A stretch of DNA of 64,000 nt from Paramoeba atlantica. Its lineage: Eukaryota; Discosea. This document shows positions 30,770-41,008 of the stretch, piece after piece (the stretch's first letter is position 1; each line of letters starts with the position of its first letter). A program made the position numbers and the translations under genes. The notes under the pieces were generated by a model. The model worked only from the letters and a program-made list of their open reading frames with translations. It was not told the origin of the DNA and did no database searches. The stretch spans positions 620,001 through 684,000 of the forward strand of contig CDRNVI010000021.1 of the NCBI GenBank assembly GCA_977017575.1, in the 5' to 3' direction.

Positions 30770-31135
30770 AGCTGGTGAACTCTTTTTATCTCGTTTCCTA
30801 TTTTCACAAAGTCTCAGCCACATCGCACAATCCCCAAAATATGGAATATTCAACTGTAATTTTGAAAAGAATGCTGACGTACTTTTTCTACTGTCTACAT
30901 ACGCTCCATTGTGCTTTCGTTTTCATGGCGACCGGACAGGACCGATGCCTTTGGACAGATAAAATGCCTTTGGACAAATAAAGTGCCTTTGGACAGAAAA
31001 ATCGCCTCCCATCCATAAATCTTCCCCCGCCATACTTATCAGTGGTGGAGCTCCTCCGGACGGGTAAATTAAGTCACACAGCTTTCAACTTCTCTGTGAG
31101 CTCACCCGCGCTGTTTGTCCGCGTTGCACAATCCT
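30770..31135. other. Start of the large repeat island
   Basis: Three variants of TGCCTTTGGACA(G/A)ATAAA lie in tandem at 30946-30995. No gene is supported. Confidence 0.5.
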
Positions 31136-31530
31136 AGACATAGATTCTCAGTGCGCGACCCGCGCGCTGGAGCTTTTGCCTCCAGAAGTGGGGTTCGCTC
31201 ACGGTTGGGCCTTGCTCGCAAAAGAGGGCTTTTGCCTCCAGAAGTGGGCTTCGCACAGTTGGGCCTTGCCTCTGGCCAATTCTGCGGAAGGGGTAGACAT
31301 AGGTTCTCAGTGTGCGACCCGCGCGCTGGAGCGCGCGGGTTGCCAAAAAATATAACTCTGTCCCAGGGCTACGCTCACAGTTGGTCCTTGCTCGCAAATG
31401 GGGGCTTTTGCCTCCAGAAGTGGGCTTCGCTCACAGTTGGGCCTTGACTCTGGACAATCCTGCGGAAGGGGTAGACATACAGGTTCGCAGTGACATACTA
31501 GACTTCTCGAGACATACTAGGTTCTCAGTG
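31136..31530. repeat. Degenerate tandem array of three interleaved units
   Basis: Unit X (TAGACATAG(A/G)TTCTCAGTG..CGACCCGCGCGCTGGAG) occurs at 31136 and 31292 with shorter forms at 31471 and 31510. Unit Y (GGCTTTTGCCTCCAGAAGTG) occurs at about 31170, 31227 and 31405. Unit Z (AATTCTGCGGAAGGGGTAGA) occurs at about 31278 and 31457. GC-rich for this region. Confidence 0.75.
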
Positions 31531-31748
31531 CGCAACCCCCGCTAAATAGGGGGGAAGGTGGCAGTTGTGGGGTATGGAGGCCTCTCGCAACTCCGTGGCC
31601 TTACCGGGAGCAAAGGTAATTTATCAGCCGGTTTATGTCGCGGACGGGTAAACAAGATCTAGCTTCTTTGGCCCGGCCGGCCCCTCCGTGCGTTCGGCCT
31701 CTCATATTCTCCAAAACAACTACCACCTTCCCCCCCTATTTAGCGGGG
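31525..31748. repeat. Inverted repeat, arms about 30 bp, GCTAAATAGGGGGG core
   Basis: CCCCCGCTAAATAGGGGGGA, then AGGTGGCAGTTG, is mirrored at 31715-31748 with one or two mismatches, enclosing about 155 bp of GC-rich non-coding DNA. Shortly after, ATACAAAGGAAGTAACC is repeated twice in tandem (31833-31866). Confidence 0.75.
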
Positions 31749-31979
31749 GTGGCGCGAGCGACACCCCCGTGTTGGAGGACAATGACGGTTCGCAGGGAGG
31801 GGAGAAGGGAGAGGTGGCGGGGGTGAATAACTATACAAAGGAAGTAACCATACAAAGGAAGTAACCGAAAAAAAGTTAGAAACGTAGGTATAGCGTATTT
31901 TGACATGAAAAACTTGAACTAGACAGTATATAAATACAAACTTACGTCGGGTCCTGATATACTGTATGTATCAGGTTCG

Positions 31980-32320
31980 TAGGGAAAAATTTGAGCCCCC
32001 CCCAAAAAAGAAATCCGGCGCCGCTTCGCCAAAAAGGACAATTAGGTGGTGCGGGTGGGACTACGACAATTAAGTGGGGGGGCACAGTATAAATATGGCA
32101 GCGTTATAAATTCTGGCAAATTTATAATTATTTACGAAGGGGACAGTATACAGCCCAGTGGGGGGGCAGCTATATACTGCCCCCCCCCCCACTTAAGCGC
32201 AACCGGGTTTTGGCCGAAAATTGCGCTTAAGGAGCCTGGTCAGAAATATCTCAAGGGGAAAAGATATTTCGGGCAAAAAAAATAAAAAAAAGTCGCGCAG
32301 CTTCGCGGCGCGGATAGCAT
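31980..32320. repeat. C/G-run repeats with two GC hairpins and an AAGCGCAACC terminus
   Basis: Hairpin copies are at 32017-32030 (GGCGCCGCTTCGCC) and 32294-32312 (CGCGCAGCTTCGCGGCGCG). Between them, long C and G runs meet the string CACTTAAGCGCAACCGGGTT, also present at the edges of 36062-36792. GGGGGCACAGTATA at about 32080 is shared with 4076. Confidence 0.6.
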
Positions 32321-33234
32321 CTGTGCTTCTTAGCATTTATGTTGTGTACTTATGTTTCGTGAGTCATCTTCTAATCGGTGCCGTCTCCAAACTGTTCCTC
32401 ACCTTCGTGTCCTCGGTAAGTGCGGGGGGGGTGGGATGGGATGGGATGCAACATGTTTGACGATTCTGTGCATTTGCATATTGTAGTTACGATTCGTTAA
32501 AAGAAACAGAAAATGACTAAAAGTGAAGTTGTTCTAAAAAGGAGACTGCTTGTAAATTATTTTGGTTCACCGGCACTATAAATGTAGGTTGAAAATAAGT
32601 AAAATTTGTTTGAACAATCTTTCCCAAAAGGACTCAGGAAAAAAAATTTGATCTTTCGTTGATCTCTTTTCTTATTTTTTCTTTTTGCTTACTTACCAGA
32701 CCACACGTTTTTTCGATCAGATGTGCCCCCTACCTCTAATGGTAAGACCCCAAAAAACGTCCGAAATATGGGGAGAATACGAAATATGGGGAGAATCGGG
32801 TATTTGTACCAAAAGTTGGATTATTCTGGACCGTTTCGCAATTTTTTCCTTTTTAGTCCCTTCATTAAACGCTGAAGCAGTTCTCAACGCGAAGGGAGTA
32901 GCCGTGGTGGCTTCCAAGAGGGTTCAAACTGGATGGGAGTGTCCGGGAGCGCCTGGGAGCGCACCTTATCCTTTTTACAGGTCACCAATACCAAGTAGAC
33001 CAATGTACATGTAGTAGTACTACATGTACTACATGTACATGTAGTAGACCAATGTAGTATATCCTGGGCGGTCCATTGAGTATTCCAAGCATTGAAATAT
33101 AAGTTGGAACGTCATGAGTACGAGTGGAAACGTTTTAAAAAGTCACGTAAAAGTTTTTTCGAGCGGAAAAAAATCATCAGAAAAAAATGGATTTTAACCT
33201 ACATTTATAGTTCCGGTTACCCATTATTTTTTAA
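32321..33234. other. Spacer without visible gene
   Basis: GGGGAGAATACGAAATATGG is doubled at 32770-32795, and an ACATGTAC-rich, dyad-symmetric patch lies at 33005-33045. No supported frame. Confidence 0.5.
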
Positions 33235-33865
33235 CATTATCACTCCTTCGTAAACACGCTTGTTACCGGTCCCAAGCCCGGCACCGCCATATTCGGCGGA
33301 GTGTGAGGGTGAAGATTTCAATACATCTATAGCACGATTATAAACTAAATATAATTGAACTACTTGTTTCTAGTATCCAGTATAACTGCTACATTTAGCT
33401 AAACATTTAACTAAACAATCATACACGCCTGAAAATGTCACGCATCAATTCGCTTGGTCCCGGCCTGGCAGTACTTCATCATCTGTAACAAGGCCCATGG
33501 GCTCCGTACCCTTCGGGTATCACTGCCCCAGCAGTCGTGCTGGGAGGCCCATGGGCTCCGTGTCCTTCGGGGCACACTTGCCGTTGCATTTATACATCCT
33601 CTGTAACGAGGCCCATGGGCTCCGTACCCTTCGGGGTACCACCGCCCCAGCATTCGTGCTGGGAGGCCCATGGGCTCCGTGTCCTTCGGTGCACACTTGC
33701 CGTTCCATTTGCGCTATACATCCTCCTCTCCAGCATGTTTTTTTAATGAAGTGAAAACAGAATAAAAACAGAAGGGAGAGGGTGGGAAGTTGTGACGTGC
33801 TATGGCATGCCTGGCACCTAGGGCTTGGTCCCGGTAACATGGTGCTTACGAAGGAGTGATAATGA
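33235..33865. mobile_element. Inverted-repeat element with CATTATCACTCCTTCGTA ends
   Basis: About 50 bp at 33235-33285 (CATTATCACTCCTTCGTAAA, then TTACCGGTCCCAAGCCCGGC) is mirrored at 33808-33865 with several mismatches. The interior carries the 118-bp tandem repeat. The right end overlaps the first bases of the 33861 arm. Confidence 0.6.
33478..33725. repeat. Tandem repeat, two copies of 118 bp
   Basis: Each unit contains AGGCCCATGGGCTCCGTACC, then CAGCA.TCGTGCTGGGAGGCCC; the NcoI-like CCATGG core with ATGGGCTCCGT(A/G)(C/T)CCTTCGG occurs twice per unit. Copies start at about 33491 and 33609 and differ by a few bases. Confidence 0.85.
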
Positions 33866-33979
33866 GGGAGTTGCTATGCCCTGTCCATGGTATCATGTTC
33901 AGGGGAACAGCGACCCCCCATTATCTCGGCGTAGTAAACACGCCTTGGCTTGCCTGGCACTACGATTCCCGAAAAAAAA
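33861..33979. repeat. Left arm of a 120-bp inverted repeat around the RT fossil
   Basis: Nearly identical to the reverse complement of 35517-35634 (AATGAGGGAGTTGCTATGCC to TGGCACTACGATT), differing in a short patch in the middle. Confidence 0.85.
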
Positions 33980-34040
33980 CCTTAGTTCCTTAATCCTCAC
34001 TTGAGGCATGGTAACGGGAGTCCTCCCCCCTAAGAAGATT

Positions 34041-34310
34041 TGAAGTTGAAAAATATGGAGTGTTTGGGGGCGAGAAAACAAAGGGGGAGGAGTAATGTTG
34101 GTGCGTTATAGATCCCCCCATATGGAAGTATCGAGGCACACACCGGACGTCTCGGGTTGACGCTCGGAATACGAATATGAAGTTGAAAAATATGGAGTGT
34201 TCGGGGGAGAGAAAACAAAGGGGGGGAGTATTGTTGGTGCGTTATAGATCCCCCCATACGGAAGTATCGAGGCACACACCGGACATCTCGGGTTGACGCT
34301 CGGAATACGG
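34041..34310. repeat. Tandem repeat, two copies of 137 bp
   Basis: TGAAGTTGAAAAATATGGAG at 34041 recurs at 34178, and the two units match to CTCGGGTTGACGCTCGGAAT with few differences. It lies between the inverted arm and the RT fossil. Confidence 0.9.
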
Positions 34311-34572
34311 CTTTTCAGGATATCTCGCCTAGTAGGAATATTGAATCAGAAATTCAGACCGACGATAGTGAACGCGTTAGTGCTTATTCGGTGGAGAGAG
34401 AAAAAAGAAAACTAGAAAAAAAAAGCAAACGGTTGCTTTGCTTGATGCATTTATACCCGATATATTCTTTGTTAACGAAGATTCATCATAAATACTGAAG
34501 GAGCAACTTGGTTTCTTTACATCAACACACCTAAAACATGGTTTACCATGGGGTATCAAATGTTGCACGGCA

Positions 34573-35157
34573 TTGAAAAGTACCCAAAATTTTATTGAAT
34601 GGATAAATTGTCCCCCTTTTCACGGGAAAATAAGGAAACTAGCCTCCGGGGTTTGGTTACAACATTTATTAGAACTCGTGGAATGCGGGGTGCTACGTGT
34701 GGCACACGACTCTCGATCATCATCACGTTTATATTTACGTTACTTCGAGGCATCAAAAGGGGAGGAATTGTCAAGAAGTATTGCGGATGGAACACCACTA
34801 AATGAGATGTGCAATCGCCCTCCTTGCTTGAATTTTCCAGCTATCGCTGAAATTATCCATGTAATAGAAAATTTCCCCAACGTAAACTTTTTATCCGCTG
34901 ATATGCGACACTGGTTTCACCAGAGTGAAATACCATCAGAATCGGGGCGTACATCAGTTAGGAGATCGATGTGTAATGAGATCACGGAAATGCATGGACA
35001 GATAGGGAAACATGGACATTCTTTTCGAATTTTCCATATTAAATCTAAAGAAAACCCAGCGGACGGGTTGACTCGAGAAGAGCATAATTATGACATAAAA
35101 GAAGCACTCCTGAACTCAGCTCTAAGAGCTGGCGATGTACATGTAGACCCTATGTAA
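34573..35157 (+). mobile_element. Fossil retroelement fragment (reverse transcriptase / RNase H)
   Basis: A broken, partial copy. About 195 codons read as reverse-transcriptase-like sequence (MCNRPPCLNFPAIAEIIHVI, then NFLSADMRHWFHQ) followed by an RNase-H-end-like string FRIFHIKSKENPADGLTRE. The NPADGLTR motif recalls Bel/Pao and Ty3-like elements; a DIRS-type kinetoplastid element (VIPER/TATE kin) is another option, and the inverted arms at 33861 and 35517 fit it. No capsid, integrase or recombinase part was seen. Probably old. Confidence 0.6.
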
Positions 35158-35516
35158 GAATTATAGAAAGCGTAACTGGAGGAAACAAACACACGAATCT
35201 AGAGTAATTAGTAAAATTTATGAGTGGATAGCATGAGGAATGGCAAAGAAAGTAAATCCCCCCCCAAAAGAAAAAACGTTAACCAAAGGTTTACGCCAAC
35301 CCTTTGTTCTATTGCACTCAAAGTTTTCTACTCCATTATGCAGTAAAATTTCCTTCGTATTTCTTCTTCCGAAAATTTTCTATAAATGCACCCTGGTCTC
35401 ACACCCCAGCCTTCTCGACGCATGAGTAAAACCGAGCTGCCGGGGAGATCACTCGGTTGTGGGAGCGGGCCCCTTAAGTGGGAAGCGACTGGGCTGCGAA
35501 ATGAACCGAAAATATA

Positions 35517-35634
35517 TTTTTTTCGGCAATCGTAGTGCCAGGCAAGCCAAGGCGTGTTTACTACGCCGAGATAATGGGGAGTTGATGTTCCCCTGAACAT
35601 GATACCATGGACAGGGCATAGCAACTCCCTCATT
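35517..35634. repeat. Right arm of the 120-bp inverted repeat
   Basis: Mirror of 33861-33979; the two arms enclose 1.5 kb containing the 137-bp tandem repeat and the RT fossil. Confidence 0.85.
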
Positions 35635-35813
35635 TAGTGTGTGAACGAATCGTTTGCAACCTGCTTTCGAGAGCACGCCATGCTGTAGTGGTACGAAAAG
35701 TGTTCCCAGCATATTTTCATATCTTTGAACGAGAATGCACCCAGCCAATTTCATTAGCACTTCCCCTATGGCAACTGGTCGTATGCTTGGTTTATTTATT
35801 GTCCTAGCTGAGA

Positions 35814-35908
35814 ATTTCTAGAACTTGCGTTTTCACCAAGTCTTTTCTTCCACGTAAATTCTACCAGGACCGGTGGGATCGGCCGGGATCGTTTTAGCCC
35901 TCTAAGTC
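35814..35908. repeat. Direct repeat, about 95 bp, copy 1
   Basis: GAATTTCTAGAACTTGCGTT, TTCTTCCACGTAAATTC and GGACCGGTGGGATCGGCCGG are shared with 36866-36974, same orientation, about 1 kb apart. Confidence 0.8.
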
Positions 35909-36061
35909 AAAGTCTTCTCTTTCGCCAATACCAATCTAGAAGGATTGTAAAATCGCTGAACTCGAAAAAGCATTGGAGTATTTTTTTAGAAACAAAAATT
36001 GGGGGAAAAAAGGGAGATTCCACCGTAAAGATTCCACTTTTTGTTTAGTTTCTCCTACTGT

Positions 36062-36792
36062 CCCCCCCCCTCTACTTATGCGCAACCGTTTGACCCGGCC
36101 ACTTAAGCGCAATTTTGACGCATCGTTCAGAATAACAGCGCCGCAAAGCGGCGGGCATTTTTTTGGGGGGTACGAATTTTTGTACAGATTTTCACCTCTG
36201 TTGAAATGGAGAGTCTGCAGGTAGTCCCTTTGGGGAGTTCGAGAATTATCTTCATCGATCTCTAGAGATCTCCTCTGATCCACACTGACCTCCACCGATC
36301 TGTACGGCGAGTCTGCATACTGTACTGTACATCAGTCTAAGTCTGTTTTACAGGGCTTCCTTGCTGTCTTTATCGCAGGTATCTTGACGACCCTTGATAA
36401 AAACTTCTAACTTCACGCTGAATACATCCGAAACTTTGGCTTTTGGAATGGCTGCGGTTCCAACCCATTCATGTACCTCAGACACTATCGCGCCACATAA
36501 ATCATTCTTATACATGCAACGATCCGTGTCAGAAGAATGGGACATCGCTTTTGATATCGACTTTGGAGGACCGTAGAGGAAGAAGGGGGAACAAGACCAA
36601 AAGCAGAAAGCGGATTGCTAGGGGGGATAGTATACAAAAAGCAGCCCCGAAGGGTACCCCGCGTATATAACTCATGATAGAAACACGCGCCGCGAAGCGT
36701 CGCAAAAAAATTTTTTCACCCCCTTTTATGGGGCTGTTTATGCGCAATTTTAGGCCAAAACCTGGTTGCGTTTAAGTGGGGTGGTCAGTACC
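36062..36792. mobile_element. Inverted-repeat element with ACTTAAGCGCAACC-like ends
   Basis: Left: C-run, TACTTATGCGCAACC, CACTTAAGCGCAATTTTGAC, then a GC hairpin (36139-36153). Right, mirrored: a GC hairpin (36687-36703), TTATGCGCAATTTTAGGCC, GGTTGCGTTTAAGTGGGG. The enclosed 500 bp has no recognised gene. The terminal string is shared with 32183-32210. It lies between the two 95-bp direct repeats. Confidence 0.6.
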
Positions 36793-36865
36793 TTCATATG
36801 CACATTGTTTTTGATTTTTAACAATTGAATGAGTTTCCTCAAAAATAGTTGCTCTTTCTTTCGTC

Positions 36866-36974
36866 GAATTTCTAGAACTCGCGTTTTCACCAAATCTTTT
36901 CTTCCACGTAAATTCAACCAGGACCGGTGGGATCGGCCGGGATCGTAAATCTCTAGTTTCAGCCCTCTAAGTAT
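36866..36974. repeat. Direct repeat, about 95 bp, copy 2
   Basis: Second copy of 35814-35908; both are followed by AGCCCTCTAAGT, which is itself repeated once more after copy 2. Confidence 0.8.
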
Positions 36975-37793
36975 CTACAGCCCTCTAAGTACTACTGTAT
37001 TACTACTGGTACTTTGGTTTATTATTAATTACTACTATTAAGTATCTATCGTGATGATCACACTGTTTGACGCAGTTGTTTCGAAATTACTTTTGTTCAT
37101 GAAAAATGCAGCATTTTGCTTTCTGAAAAACTATCGCAAAGTACTTTTTGTCAGAATCACACAAGATAATGTTGGCAACGGTTAGTAACATACTGTATGA
37201 CGTTGTATCTCCCTTACATGCAGTACATTTATGCATTACATACACGAGCGCAATCTTTGGAGATTCTATAGTTACCCATTGTAATCTTGCGTACGCTGTG
37301 CTACCCAGTGTGACCCACAGAAGACTTCTGCAAGGTCGCTGGTGGCGACTCCCTCGGTCACCCCGTCTGCAATGACGGGGGTGAAGACAGCACCTGAACC
37401 CGCGCAAAATTCTTCGCGCTCGGTCGATAAGGCAGACTTTACTTGTTCATCCAGAGCTCGCCACATGTTCTTAATGAGGAGAGGTGTTGGACGCTCAGGT
37501 CAAAGAAAAGGTTAATTCGCCTTTTTCACATCTTTTTAACTTGACGCTTTTTTCAAAAACAAAAATTTATCTACATACACTACTGTATGTTATTTGTATA
37601 CCTATTTTCCGTTATTTTAATTCCTGCGACAGGCAGGAACCCAGGTGGCTCAAACCATTGTTGAAACAACTAGGGACAATAAATATTGAAACTTTTTTGT
37701 GGAAATTGTCCCTGATATGTGGATTCATTACAATTACAACAGTAATTTTTTGCCAATACACGTAGTGTCATTCTTTGTTCTAAGAAAATCAGC
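36975..37793. other. End of the repeat island, upstream of LRR gene 4
   Basis: No gene is supported. Short ACTACT-rich stretch at 36985-37040; a minus-strand frame at 37272-37466 is protein-like but unidentified. Confidence 0.4.
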
Positions 37794-38411
37794 ATGAATG
37801 ACTTTATACGCCCTTGTCGCATCCGAGGCAACTCCCTGCCACCTGAGTACGAGATGGCTTATTTTATTCAGCCTATTGCGAATCCACACGAAAGCTGGAC
37901 GACGCACACCCCTGTGTGCTCTTGGTTGGGTGTGAAATGTGTCGATTCCCGCGTCGTTTCGCATATTTCGTGGCAGGGAATGCTCCTACGCGGTAGTGTG
38001 CGGTGGGAACACACACCACCGCACGTAACGCACATAAACTTAGGCGCTGGACGTTACGAGCAATTTTTTCGCGTCAACTACTTAAACGGCCCGTTACCTC
38101 TTGGAGTGCTTCCCCGAACACTCGTGTTGTTTTCCGTGTTTCATGCACAGTACCATGGAGAGCTGGATATGACGGTGCTGCCTCCTGAGCTGCGATTGCT
38201 TGACTTGAAAGAAAACTTTTTCTCAGGTACGCTAGATCTTACACAGCTTCCCAGCACATTAGAAATTCTTAGCCTGAGTGGTAACTCTTTTGTTGGGGAA
38301 ATCAACTTTCTTTTATTGCCCACGCGCTTGAAGCGTTTGGACATTTTGGGGGCACAAGTCGTTCCTAAGGATGCTTTTGTTCCACCCCGTGTTGTTTTGC
38401 GACTGGGATAA
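37794..38411 (+). CDS. Leucine-rich repeat protein, paralogue 4
   Basis: 205 aa with a textbook family cap: RPCRIRGNSLPPEYEMAYFI, then HESWTTHTPVCSWLGVKC and VSHISWQGMLLRGSVRWEH. About four LRRs follow (LDMTVLPPELRLLDLKEN, LDLTQLPSTLEILSLSGN). The extra Cys in RPC may be free. No signal peptide. It forms a close pair with paralogue 5, 344 bp downstream, suggesting local duplication. Confidence 0.86.
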   Translation: MNDFIRPCRIRGNSLPPEYEMAYFIQPIANPHESWTTHTPVCSWLGVKCVDSRVVSHISWQGMLLRGSVRWEHTPPHVTHINLGAGRYEQFFRVNYLNGPLPLGVLPRTLVLFSVFHAQYHGELDMTVLPPELRLLDLKENFFSGTLDLTQLPSTLEILSLSGNSFVGEINFLLLPTRLKRLDILGAQVVPKDAFVPPRVVLRLG

Positions 38412-38755
38412 GAAAACAAGAGATCTATTCTTCTTAGTTTATTAAAGTGTTGCTACGTTAGAAAATGTTATATTTATTTTATAGTTGATCGTACGAACCA
38501 TAACATACAGCGTCTGCATGTACGTTCTCTGAGTATCAGAAGTTCGCGTTTCGTAATTGATATTACGTCAGAAGATGACTCAGAAGAGTCATCCCCAGTC
38601 TGAATTCTTTGCACTTTCGGAATAAAATTTATTTTGATTTTGCTACAGGAGAAATCTTCCGAGTATTTATACTTCTATTACTACATTCAAGTCACAATTA
38701 AAGCACAACGCAGTGTAGGCAATTAGAGGTTTATGTTCTCATAAGCTTAAAATTC
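38412..38755. other. Spacer between paired LRR genes
   Basis: AT-rich; a small dyad GAAGATGACTCAGAAGAGTCATC at about 38571. No gene. Confidence 0.5.
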
Positions 38756-39628
38756 ATGTATTCGTTTGGATATGTAAGGTATGCAGCACTGTTGGTGAGC
38801 ACAGCGGATGATACTTCCTCGGCACATGTTGCCTCGCTCCGTGGTCGGGTTCGTGGATCCCAACTTCCTCCGGAATATCACCTAGATATTTTCCTTCGTA
38901 ACGTCGCCAATCTTCACGTTTCGTGGACTACGGATACTGACGCATGTTTGTGGAAGGGAGTCATCTGCGACGATTCAGGCCAAGTTGTCTCTTTGCAGTG
39001 GAGTATGACAGGGATAGGAGGATACCCACAATGGTCGCATCTACCAGACACGATTAAAACCATCTATCTTGGGGCCCTATTTACTAGTAATTCTTTACGA
39101 GGGACAATAGAATTTGCTGAACTTCCTCCCACTGTTCGTGAATTTGTGGTGGATGAAAATTGTTTTACCGGGAGGCTCATACTGCGAGACGTGCCGAAAA
39201 GTATGCAAATTCTTCACCTTCGTAGCAATCAGCTTTGTGGTGTCATAGACTGGGAAGACCTTCCTCCAATGCTCCAAGAATTGGACATAATAGGAAATAG
39301 TTTTGTCGGCACTCTTCCCTTGATTACTCTACCCTATCAGATGACACGTTTGTATGCCTCAAAAAACAATTTTTCAGGATCGCTGGAACTAGAATGTCTT
39401 CCTCAAAATATGCAACGACTACATCTTGCGAATAACCATTTTACAGGAACAATAAATATTACAGCACTACCTAAATCAATGCGTTACCTGTATTTGGAAA
39501 ATAATCAGTTCACAGGTCACGTAGATGCCTCGGCAATTCCGGATTCGATTCGCGTAGTGGATTTAAGTGGGAATCATTTTTCAAAATATAGCCCTGAACC
39601 TCTTCCGTACGAAGTCAAGGTAGGATAA
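38756..39628 (+). CDS. Leucine-rich repeat protein, paralogue 5
   Basis: 290 aa. A short hydrophobic N-terminus (YVRYAALLVSTADDTSS) precedes the cap GRVRGSQLPPEYHLDIFLRN, then SWTTDTDACLWKGVIC, with both cysteines. About eight regular LRRs follow (VIDWEDLPPMLQELDIIGNS, INITALPKSMRYLYLENN). The TADD motif after the hydrophobic stretch recurs in paralogues 7 and 10 and may mark a signal-peptide cleavage region. No C-terminal anchor, so secreted if the signal works. Confidence 0.86.
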   Translation: MYSFGYVRYAALLVSTADDTSSAHVASLRGRVRGSQLPPEYHLDIFLRNVANLHVSWTTDTDACLWKGVICDDSGQVVSLQWSMTGIGGYPQWSHLPDTIKTIYLGALFTSNSLRGTIEFAELPPTVREFVVDENCFTGRLILRDVPKSMQILHLRSNQLCGVIDWEDLPPMLQELDIIGNSFVGTLPLITLPYQMTRLYASKNNFSGSLELECLPQNMQRLHLANNHFTGTINITALPKSMRYLYLENNQFTGHVDASAIPDSIRVVDLSGNHFSKYSPEPLPYEVKVG

Positions 39629-40039
39629 TTCTTTTACCTGCTCTGCGATCTCAATGTGTTGAGACTTTCGCCGTAGCTATATTTGCCTGGAACCAAAGGC
39701 ACCGTTCTATCATGCTAACGAAAATTTTGATGGGAAATTGATGGAACAAACGTTTTTTAAACAGTTTGCTCCATTTTTTCGTAAAAATTGTCTAAACTTC
39801 TTTGTGCTAATCTCAAAGTATTGAGTCCCAGGGCACTCGCCGTCTACCTCTATGAGTTAGCAATGAATATTAGTTTATAGAAGATACATTTTACAGTCAT
39901 ATTCTTTGCGACATATTGATCGAACTCAACCTATTAGCTATTGTGCGTTATAGTTATTCAAGGGGAGCATAGCATAAGTCGTAATTATTTTGTGACACCC
40001 CAAATCAGACTAAATAAGACCTTTTGTTCCTCCTTAAAA
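39629..40039. other. Spacer without visible gene
   Basis: Two loosely similar stretches containing ATCTCAA.GT.TTGAG (about 39647 and 39810). Nothing else. Confidence 0.4.
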
Positions 40040-40849
40040 ATGTTCACTAATTGGGATGATGACAGTGACGAATATGATCGCTTTTCCGATGTGACAAAAA
40101 CTGCAGTACATTCCGTTTCTATAAACGATGGCGTCTCAAAAATTGCAACTTCAAACTTCCTGGATACCAAGATTCCGAAATCTTCAAATTATAGTTCACA
40201 TACTTCTCGGGATATTGCTTTTCCTTCTTTTTTTGAACAGCAGAAAATGGTTTATTTTGTTCAAAAAGGGTGGAAATCCTCGAAACATCATAATTTATTA
40301 GTGGAGAAAACAGAGCTTGACTATTTTATGCCCTCCATCGCCTGCTATTATTCAGGTAACGATCTTTGGTATTCATCTCAAATTGAGAATCACTCATTAT
40401 ATTCTTCGATAGGGCTGCGAATGCACAAGGCCTATATTAGACAAAGGGTGAAACAGACACGGCAAACTGAACGCGTGTATGCTGTGCAACAGTCGATGCG
40501 TCGTAATAATTGTGACACGGAAGAGACTTTATTGCAAATTCTTTATACATGTGCTTCTGTCGGTCATGGTAGTCTACGCAGAAACGAGATCAATAATCGT
40601 ACAGCTAACAAAAATAAAACATCCGTCAGTTTTACGCCTTTTGAGTTCTTTGAGCACATGCACACAGGTTATTTTCGTGACAAAATGAGAAAACGATTTC
40701 GCAGCGACCAAGAAGGCAACAAAGAGGGTTCTTTTGAAACAAATGACAGTTGGAAAGTGCAAGTTTATCCCGCCCTGCGCTTGGCATGGAGTGGACTGAC
40801 TCCTTGTGAAAAATTTATGTATTATTCTTCGTTCATTACACGGACTTAA
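40040..40849 (+). CDS. Hypothetical protein, possibly HMG-box-like
   Basis: 269 aa from the first in-frame ATG (MFTNWDDDSDEYDRFSD). The C-terminal 90 residues (SFTPFEFFEHMHTGYFRDKM...RKRF, then VYPALRLAWSGLTPCEKFMY) have the spacing of an HMG box: a helix beginning PFxFF, basic residues, then a W followed by LTPxEKxxYY. The middle (MHKAYIRQRVKQTRQTERV) is basic and helical. DNA binding is therefore plausible but unproven; the box is divergent and its second helix is not clear. Confidence 0.45.
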   Translation: MFTNWDDDSDEYDRFSDVTKTAVHSVSINDGVSKIATSNFLDTKIPKSSNYSSHTSRDIAFPSFFEQQKMVYFVQKGWKSSKHHNLLVEKTELDYFMPSIACYYSGNDLWYSSQIENHSLYSSIGLRMHKAYIRQRVKQTRQTERVYAVQQSMRRNNCDTEETLLQILYTCASVGHGSLRRNEINNRTANKNKTSVSFTPFEFFEHMHTGYFRDKMRKRFRSDQEGNKEGSFETNDSWKVQVYPALRLAWSGLTPCEKFMYYSSFITRT

Positions 40850-41008
40850 ATAGTAATACGCACTATATCTTTTACTGGACACTTAAGTGCGACGTATTCT
40901 AACTTTTTACTCGCTGCTAACTTATTCCGACCACACATTGCTTCTATCACAAGCAATGTTTTCTAAATTTCCGATTTATCTGAATTTTTTGCTTAAAACA
41001 TATTTTTT

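Noticed and set aside
31136-31530. Region considered as a coding tandem-repeat surface protein
   Set aside because: Repeat units are not multiples of three in a consistent frame, and stops occur in all frames.
33478-33725. Short repeat array considered as CRISPR
   Set aside because: Only two 118-bp units with internal sub-repeats and no unique spacers; the genome is eukaryotic.
37272-37466. Minus-strand frame reading EEFCAGSGAVFTPVIADGVT
   Set aside because: Protein-like for about 60 codons but no family, no conserved neighbour and opposite strand; not enough to call a gene.
37484-37765. 93-codon open frame upstream of LRR gene 4
   Set aside because: Composition follows AT-rich background, and no motif or homology is visible.
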